A DNA stretch of 5,638 nt. Source: Bacteriovorax sp. UBA1852 (GTDB lineage Bacteria > Bdellovibrionota > Bacteriovoracia > Bacteriovoracales > Bacteriovoracaceae). The stretch is from assembly GCA_002338505.1 (NCBI GenBank), contig DDIK01000145.1, positions 1-5,638 on the forward strand, in the 5' to 3' direction. The notes under the pieces were generated by a model. The model was not told where the DNA came from and made no database searches. It saw only the letters and a list, made by a program, of their open reading frames with translations. The number at the start of each line of letters is the position of its first letter. Position 1 is the stretch's first letter. The position numbers and the translations under genes were made by a program. Positions 1 through 4,143 of this stretch are shown piece after piece.

Positions 1-351
1 TACAAAGAAACTTGGACCATGAATAAATGCGTGGGATGCATCAATATGTGATGTTCTAACAGTCAGTTCATGACAGTATACTTCATACTTAAATCGTAGC
101 TCTTTAATCCCCTCACTCTCCACTCTCCAAGTTGACTTATCAACTTTAGAAAGCATAAGTCTCTTTCCGCTATCTGACTCAGCAATCACATTTCTCACAT
201 TGCGTGCATACTCTCTCATGAGGTATGACCCTGGGGACCAAGACGGCATAAAGAAGTCAAGTTCTTTCTTTGAAATATTGTTAACAGTAAGAATGACAGT
301 AGCGTAATGCGTCTGAGGTTCTGGGATGATGAGTTTATATGAAATATTCAT
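1..351 (-). CDS. M61-family (glycyl aminopeptidase-like) metalloprotease, N-terminal part
   Basis: The first 117 codons of a gene that continues past the left edge. The protein has no signal peptide. It opens with a beta-rich segment (ISYKLIIPEP, residues 3-12). The most diagnostic stretch is W38-S-P-G-S-Y43 followed by M45-R-E-Y-A-R50-N, the conserved core of the N-terminal domain of peptidase family M61. A further match is KYEVY (88-92) leading to VRTSHIDASHAFIHG (98-112), which in M61 proteins precedes the catalytic domain. Family knowledge: these are zinc aminopeptidases of about 600 residues with a central HExxH domain and a C-terminal PDZ domain; both would lie outside this window, so catalytic competence cannot be judged. 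The start is ATG at 351, with GGAGAG (355-360) placed just upstream. The gene is divergent from the carrier/LysR pair across 88 bp. Family assignment is strong; the substrate is unknown. Confidence 0.85.
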   Translation of the reverse strand, partial: MNISYKLIIPEPQTHYATVILTVNNISKKELDFFMPSWSPGSYLMREYARNVRNVIAESDSGKRLMLSKVDKSTWRVESEGIKELRFKYEVYCHELTVRTSHIDASHAFIHGPSFFV

Positions 352-439
352 TTTCTCTCCATTTTTAAGTGAAAAACACTTGAAAAAATAACGTAAATAA
401 AGGTAGTAATGAACTATACTAACACAAACAAATGGCAAC
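352..439. promoter_or_regulatory. Divergent promoter region between the M61 gene and the carrier/LysR pair
   Basis: This 88-bp spacer must hold the promoters of both flanking genes. A TATACT at 415-420 is a possible plus-strand -10 for the gene at 440. The overlapping TATAGT (413-418 read on the minus strand) could serve the M61 gene. Neither has a convincing -35 at the right distance. A small perfect hairpin (AAGTG, A5 loop, CACTT; 367-381) sits in the M61 leader just before its ribosome site. I see no clear T-N11-A LysR-type operator. The promoter assignments are guesses from -10 matches only. Confidence 0.35.
355..360 (-). promoter_or_regulatory. Ribosome binding site of the M61 protease gene
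   Basis: Read on the minus strand this is GGAGAG, three bases before the ATG at 351. It fixes the start codon, and the conserved M61 N-terminal sequence begins within a few residues of it. Confidence 0.75.
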
Positions 440-835
440 ATGAAAATCGACAAAAAAGATATTGTATTACCTAAAGTAAACTTTACATCTGAAGCGTTAA
501 GCCAGTTAAAGTTAATCCTTGAAAATGACTTTACCCTAAGTGGTAAGTACCTCAGAATTCTTATTTCAGGGAAAGGTTGCGACGGCTTCACTTATTCGGT
601 GGGCTTTGCAGACTTTCATGAAGAAGACTTAAGTATTGAGGTTGATAATGACAACTCACTAGAAGTCATAATGGACCCTTTTACGGCCTTCTATTTAAAT
701 GAGACTCATATTGACTATGTTCTAGATCTTGAAAATGATAATGAAGGCTTTGTCGTTACGAATAAAGATCAAAAGAAGTACCATGGTAAGTTTTGGAAGA
801 GAAATCAAGAACTTGTTCCTAGCTTAACAAAATAA
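440..835 (+). CDS. HesB/IscA-family A-type carrier homologue lacking the C-terminal Cys-Gly-Cys
   Basis: A 131-residue cytoplasmic protein, close to the 107-130 residues usual for IscA/ErpA-type Fe-S carriers. What matches: an N-terminal helix (FTSEALSQLKLIL, 15-27), the strand LRILISGKGCDGFTYSVGFA (38-57) carrying the family GCxG(F/M)xY motif with Cys47, a DPFTAFYL helix (79-86, matching the D-xx-S/T-xxYL region), HIDYV (90-94) and the near-terminal G-F-V-V-T-N (103-108). What is missing: the Cys-Gly-Cys that normally follows about nine residues after that Asn. Here the aligned residues are His115-Gly116-Lys117, and Cys47 is the only cysteine in the protein. Canonical A-type carriers hold the cluster with all three cysteines, so ordinary cluster binding is doubtful; a dimer using Cys47 and His115 is conceivable. 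The ATG at 440 has no obvious Shine-Dalgarno, and an in-frame TGA at 410-412 with no ATG, GTG or TTG after it rules out an upstream start. The gene ends 10 bp before the LysR gene, probably in one operon. Confidence 0.85.
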   Translation: MKIDKKDIVLPKVNFTSEALSQLKLILENDFTLSGKYLRILISGKGCDGFTYSVGFADFHEEDLSIEVDNDNSLEVIMDPFTAFYLNETHIDYVLDLENDNEGFVVTNKDQKKYHGKFWKRNQELVPSLTK

Positions 836-845
836 AAAGAGCACT

Positions 846-1646
846 ATGGATTACCGTTATATAAAAGCTTTTATGTTAACAGCAAGACACCTTAGTTTTT
901 CTAAGGCGGCAGATATCTTAAAGATAGCTCAATCAGCAGTCAGCCGTCAGGTCAAGTTACTTGAAGAGTCTATCGGTGAAGAGCTGATTATCAGATCAAG
1001 CAAGAAAGTACTTCTAACGGTTAAAGGAAAAGAGTTCTACGCTGCGTGTGAACACTTTGATCGAATGTGTTCAGATATTTTTCAAAGAGAAGATAATAGA
1101 CCTCTAAAAATAGGAATTCTAAATGGACTCCTTAAAACTTGGTTTAATCCTATACTTATTAAGTACTACAAGAAGTTTTCGCGTGACTTACAGATTCACG
1201 TTGCTGATCAGCCAGAACTTCAACGAGGTATAGAGCAAGGCCAATATGATATAATCTTTTCAACTGACAATTTTCAGTCCGAGCTTGTGAGTAGTTTAAA
1301 ACTATTTGATGAGAAGTTAGTTCTCATCAGCAAAGAAGAAGTTAATAAGAAAAAGCTGCATGAATATAGATGGATTGTATTCTCTGAAACTGATAATCTC
1401 TATAAAATCAGCAAGAGAGAAAGTGAAAATGTCGTCGTTGTAGAATCTCTATCATCGATTGTGAATTTAGTAAAAAACGGTGTTGGTATTGCTGTTATTC
1501 CCGATCACGTCCTGAAAAAGACAGACAATCTCCAGGTTCAAGAAATCTCTAGTTTAAAGAGTCCAGGAATCTACATGACCACACTAAACTATAAGAACCA
1601 GCCGACCTTTTTAAAGGAAATCCTAAGCGTCATCAACAAGGGCTAA
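846..1646 (+). CDS. LysR-type transcriptional regulator
   Basis: A 266-residue regulator, somewhat shorter than the usual 290-310. Residues 1-59 form the winged helix-turn-helix: SFSKAADIL (17-25), then the recognition helix around QSAVSRQVKLLEE (29-41), and the wing LLTVKGKEF (56-64). A linker helix follows (about 63-80). The periplasmic-binding-protein-like effector domain starts at PLKIGILNG (about 86) and contains QYDIIFSTD and the family signature GVGIAVIPDHVL near the end. The family's usual LFxR after the wing helix is LIIR here. LysR proteins act as DNA-bound tetramers responding to a small ligand; the ligand here is unknown. The ATG at 846 follows an AAAGAG-like site by 4 bases and lies 10 bp after the carrier stop, so the two genes are probably co-transcribed. 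Candidate targets are its own operon and the divergent M61 gene. Its TAA overlaps the stop of the convergent gene. Confidence 0.93.
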   Translation: MDYRYIKAFMLTARHLSFSKAADILKIAQSAVSRQVKLLEESIGEELIIRSSKKVLLTVKGKEFYAACEHFDRMCSDIFQREDNRPLKIGILNGLLKTWFNPILIKYYKKFSRDLQIHVADQPELQRGIEQGQYDIIFSTDNFQSELVSSLKLFDEKLVLISKEEVNKKKLHEYRWIVFSETDNLYKISKRESENVVVVESLSSIVNLVKNGVGIAVIPDHVLKKTDNLQVQEISSLKSPGIYMTTLNYKNQPTFLKEILSVINKG

Positions 1647-2176
1647 TCAAAGAGATTCCTATAGTTATTTCTCTGAACTTTTATTGCTTTAATACCAAAC
1701 ATACCAACTTGAAAATGTAATTTTTGGTCATTTGAAATCACTTGATTCTCATAAGACACCATGTATCTATCACTTGAAACTCTTGAGACCTCTAACTCTT
1801 TATGTTTATAACTATTTACTAAGCAGTTTTTAACGACACTAAGTCTTATTGTGGCACCAACCTCAAGATTCATACTTTGAGACTTAAGACTTACAACATT
1901 ACTGCAAACTGGTCTGGAAACAAGTACTACACCTCTTCCTAACTCTTCTATGCTAAACTCTTTATGAAGACTTGGATCTTTAACAAGTTCACCTTTTGGG
2001 GTAAATTCTCTCTTATAAAAGCCTTTCGCAAGTCCAGTTTTTTGATTAATCATAAGGCCAATGCGATATATATTATTATCATCGGTACTGGTGATAGTAA
2101 GAATATTTACATCTTTAGCATAAGAACAAAAATGACAAGAAATAACAGAAATAAATATTAGTACTTTTGTAAACAT
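1643..2176 (-). CDS. Small exported protein of unknown function
   Basis: A 177-residue protein I do not recognise. The N-terminus is a signal sequence: MFTK, a hydrophobic core (VLIFISVIS, 5-13), then probable signal peptidase I cleavage after SYA (Ala20), before KD. An alternative is lipoprotein processing at Cys14, since V-I-S-C fits a loose lipobox, but the hydrophobic stretch before it would be short. The mature part is mostly alternating hydrophobic/polar beta-like sequence with no transmembrane segment. It has two cysteines, C91 (RPVC) and C118 (VKNC), which could form one disulphide in the periplasm. A small periplasmic or outer-surface beta domain is likely. The start is fixed by a strong GAGAGGAGAG ribosome site two bases before the ATG. 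The gene has its own promoter and is convergent with the LysR gene, sharing four bases at the stops. Confidence 0.8.
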   Translation of the reverse strand: MFTKVLIFISVISCHFCSYAKDVNILTITSTDDNNIYRIGLMINQKTGLAKGFYKREFTPKGELVKDPSLHKEFSIEELGRGVVLVSRPVCSNVVSLKSQSMNLEVGATIRLSVVKNCLVNSYKHKELEVSRVSSDRYMVSYENQVISNDQKLHFQVGMFGIKAIKVQRNNYRNLFD

Positions 2177-2178
2177 AA

Positions 2179-2188
2179 CTCTCCTCTC
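2179..2188 (-). promoter_or_regulatory. Strong ribosome binding site of the exported-protein gene
   Basis: The minus-strand sequence GAGAGGAGAG contains AGGAG, about five to six bases before the ATG at 2176. It is among the strongest ribosome sites in the window and suggests efficient translation. Confidence 0.75.
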
Positions 2189-2201
2189 AAATCATTCACA
2201 G

Positions 2202-2229
2202 AACATAGCACGTGCTATAGTAGACTCAA
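2202..2229 (-). promoter_or_regulatory. Putative sigma-70 promoter of the exported-protein gene
   Basis: On the minus strand: -35 TTGAGT (2224-2229), a 16-bp spacer, and -10 TATGTT (2202-2207) preceded by TGC, an extended -10. The predicted start point is near 2195, giving a leader of about 20 bases that carries the strong ribosome site. The -10 overlaps a perfect palindrome (2205-2218). The assignment is by eye from hexamer matches and spacing. Confidence 0.5.
2205..2218. promoter_or_regulatory. 14-bp perfect palindrome over the -10, possible operator
   Basis: ATAGCACGTGCTAT reads identically on both strands. It overlaps the putative -10 of the exported-protein gene and extends into the spacer, the classic position for a repressor site. 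The binding protein is unknown. As an RNA hairpin it would have almost no loop and would lie mostly upstream of the predicted start point, so a DNA site is the likelier reading. Confidence 0.4.
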
Positions 2230-2243
2230 CAAACCATGTAGGA

Positions 2244-2260
2244 ATTTCAGTGACTGAAAT
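2244..2260. promoter_or_regulatory. 17-bp perfect inverted repeat upstream of the -35
   Basis: ATTTCAGT-G-ACTGAAAT: eight-base arms around a single central base, about 14 bp upstream of the -35 of the exported-protein promoter and 17 bp past the stop of the DUF6178-like gene. Position and symmetry suit an activator or second regulator site. No T-run follows on either strand, so it is not a standard intrinsic terminator. Confidence 0.4.
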
Positions 2261-2276
2261 GGCGTACAAGATTAAT

Positions 2277-3965
2277 CTAACTTAAATTATTAAGTAGTAT
2301 TGGTCCCCCAATATGCTTAAACTCGTGATCTTCGAGTCTATCTACTTCGTAATCATTCATTTGCGCCATCATCACGCCGACAATATATGGTTTTAAATGA
2401 TTAACTTCTCTAAGGCCAAAGTTTGAAATAAAATCCTCTAAGAGGCCATCAATACTTTCAACAATCAAGGATTGGTTTTTAAAGAATTTATGATGAAATG
2501 TTTTAAGCTCTGCTATAGTAACTCCCATCTTAGGTGTCTGTGCGTTTAATTTGCCAAGAGAAAAATTGATAATCAAAGACATAAGAATAGCTTCTATATC
2601 GATGCTCTCACTTGAGTAGTTTAAATAGAAATCGTCATTGATTTGTCCTTCACTAATTAAGGACATGAGATTCTTTTTAAATGTCATAGCAAAAGGTAAA
2701 AATTGAATCAGGAGCTCACTCTGATCTCTAAGTCTTTTAAATTGATCAACATGAACAACTGAATGTAATTCGCCAAGAGTAGACACTTTAATGTCAGATG
2801 CAAAAAGTCCGTCTAGGAAGTCTTCAAAATATTGGCCAAGAAAATTATCATCGACAGTATCAAGTTCAAATGCTGCAAGCTCTTTCTTTACAGATTTCTG
2901 CACTAGAGTTAACAGAGAAGAGCCAACACGGTATACGTCAACAAAGTCAAAGTAATCAAATATTGATTCATCATCAGTAAAATCTCTATTAGCTTTAATA
3001 TATGAAAAACCGAGCTCCAAGTGGTTTCTGACTATTTTCCCTATTCTGGTCATAGTCATGGCACCATCTTTAATCGCATCGTTCTTTTCTAGATTAGCAT
3101 TTACAAGACGAATGAAATTAAAATGAAGATAATCATATCTTTTACTATCTTCAATTTTTGCTAATTCATTGCTGATATTTAGTTCGTTCTCTTCAAAGGC
3201 AATCAAAGAGTTTGCGTGAAGAGTTTGGTTACGCTCGAGTTCATCAATCTCTGCAGAGATCATTTCTTTTTTAGATATAAAGAGATCAACGTGTCCTAAG
3301 CTTGGGAAAGAATTAGTAATTTGTAGCGCTTCGATATAGTCAACAAAACCAAAATGCTTAAGTCGCTCTTTCTTTTTCTCATACTCATTTTCAGATAAGC
3401 TGATAAAGCCATCAGAAACAACTGTAAAGATATACTGGTATGCTTTTTCTACACCAAGCTCAGAATAAATGTCTTTTATAAGTTGTTTTACTTCATCTAC
3501 AATTTCACAATCTTCGTCATATTCAAAAAGAAGAAGATTATCCTCTGTTAGGAAATAATAATCGTGATCTGGGTAAAGAGGATCCTCGACATCAAAAGTC
3601 CATGTATTAAAACGACCTTTGATAAATAGAGCAAACTCAGAGCTTCGCGAGAACTCGTACCGAAGGTTTTCGTCGGGTGACTTTGATATTGTTTTTACCA
3701 TTTCAGAGAATGAAGGAATATCGAGAGTGTCTTTTTTCCATAGATCAAGATCATAGAACACCTCTCTCTGTTCTTTTGATAAAAGAGACATGGCATGAGA
3801 CTTAATTTCTACAGGAAGATTCTTAAATGTTGTGTAAAGCGGTTGAACAGGCAAGCTCTCTAAACTCTTCTTTTCCTGAATGAAGTTTTCAATTACCTCT
3901 AAAGAAGTGTAGGCCTTTGATTCTTTAAGAATTAAGTTAATTACATCAACATTTTTTTTAGACAT
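2277..3965 (-). CDS. DUF6178-like cytoplasmic protein of unknown function
   Basis: A 562-residue protein with no signal peptide or transmembrane segment and few cysteines, so probably cytoplasmic. From memory its N-terminal third fits the DUF6178 family of deltaproteobacteria: LPVQPLYTTFKNLP (38-51), LSKEQREVFYDLDLWKKD (62-79, the family's P/S-x-EQ...LDLDxW block), FIKGRFNTWTFDVED (114-128), YYFLTEDNLLLFEY (136-149), and the helix pair ending in YEKKKERLKHFGFVDYIEAL (195-214). The rest is largely alpha-helical and acidic, with a probable coiled stretch at about 243-288. No enzymatic motif is visible and the family has no established function that I know of. The start is ATG at 3965, with AAAGGA five bases upstream. 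A longer reading from a TTG at 3995 is unlikely, since it has no ribosome site and falls at the predicted transcription start. The next minus-strand gene lies 100 bp downstream with its own promoter. Confidence 0.8.
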   Translation of the reverse strand: MSKKNVDVINLILKESKAYTSLEVIENFIQEKKSLESLPVQPLYTTFKNLPVEIKSHAMSLLSKEQREVFYDLDLWKKDTLDIPSFSEMVKTISKSPDENLRYEFSRSSEFALFIKGRFNTWTFDVEDPLYPDHDYYFLTEDNLLLFEYDEDCEIVDEVKQLIKDIYSELGVEKAYQYIFTVVSDGFISLSENEYEKKKERLKHFGFVDYIEALQITNSFPSLGHVDLFISKKEMISAEIDELERNQTLHANSLIAFEENELNISNELAKIEDSKRYDYLHFNFIRLVNANLEKNDAIKDGAMTMTRIGKIVRNHLELGFSYIKANRDFTDDESIFDYFDFVDVYRVGSSLLTLVQKSVKKELAAFELDTVDDNFLGQYFEDFLDGLFASDIKVSTLGELHSVVHVDQFKRLRDQSELLIQFLPFAMTFKKNLMSLISEGQINDDFYLNYSSESIDIEAILMSLIINFSLGKLNAQTPKMGVTIAELKTFHHKFFKNQSLIVESIDGLLEDFISNFGLREVNHLKPYIVGVMMAQMNDYEVDRLEDHEFKHIGGPILLNNLS

Positions 3966-3970
3966 TTTTA

Positions 3971-3976
3971 TCCTTT
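3971..3976 (-). promoter_or_regulatory. Ribosome binding site setting the start of the DUF6178-like gene
   Basis: The minus-strand AAAGGA is five bases before the ATG at 3965. Two upstream in-frame candidates, TTG at 3995 and ATG at 3986, lack such a site, so this site decides for the 562-residue product. Confidence 0.75.
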
Positions 3977-4000
3977 CAAATAACATAGAAACCAACTTGT

Positions 4001-4029
4001 TTTATATAATATTATAAAGATCGTGACAA
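4001..4029 (-). promoter_or_regulatory. Putative sigma-70 promoter of the DUF6178-like gene
   Basis: On the minus strand: -35 TTGTCA (4024-4029) and -10 TATAAA (4001-4006), 17 bp apart, each a 5/6 consensus match. Transcription would begin near 3994, giving a leader of about 29 bases before the ATG at 3965. A second, perfect TATAAT lies at 4011-4016 on the same strand but has a poorer -35. Confidence 0.6.
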
Positions 4030-4119
4030 CAAACTAAGGCTTTGAAATAAGTAGAAAAAAGCTATAAGGGTCTGATATCACTAAGGAGCGTTTTAGGACC
4101 AGATAAGTATTTAAAATTA

Positions 4120-4143
4120 ATGTATAATACCGATAAGAATAAT
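4120..4143 (+). promoter_or_regulatory. Candidate promoter element and short leader of the large exported-protein gene
   Basis: TATAAT at 4123-4128 is a perfect -10 hexamer, but the -35 region is poor. It would give a leader of only about 9 bases. Alternatively ACCGATAA (4129-4136) resembles the flagellar-sigma (FliA) -10 GCCGATAA at 7/8, which would put the start at or next to the ATG; its -35 match is also poor. No good Shine-Dalgarno precedes the ATG at 4144. The rest of the 178-bp spacer (3966-4143) contains the divergent promoter of the DUF6178-like gene and no gene. Confidence 0.3.

Noticed and set aside
846..1646. Possible truncation of the LysR regulator, since it is shorter than usual
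   Set aside because: Both the DNA-binding domain and the late GVGIAVIP signature are present and in order, so it is a compact family member rather than a broken gene.
1964..2161. 65-codon plus-strand open frame
   Set aside because: It lies entirely opposite the exported-protein gene, which has a signal peptide and a strong ribosome site. This frame has neither a ribosome site nor recognisable sequence.
2280..2295. Perfect hairpin (ACTTAA, ATTA loop, TTAAGT) at the end of the DUF6178-like gene, considered as a terminator
   Set aside because: The stem is almost all A/T, lies inside the last codons and is not followed by a T-run in the reading direction. It is too weak for an intrinsic terminator.
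2798..2980. 60-codon plus-strand open frame rich in Gln and Ser
   Set aside because: It is antisense to the middle of the DUF6178-like gene, and its composition is what reverse reading of that AT-rich gene produces.
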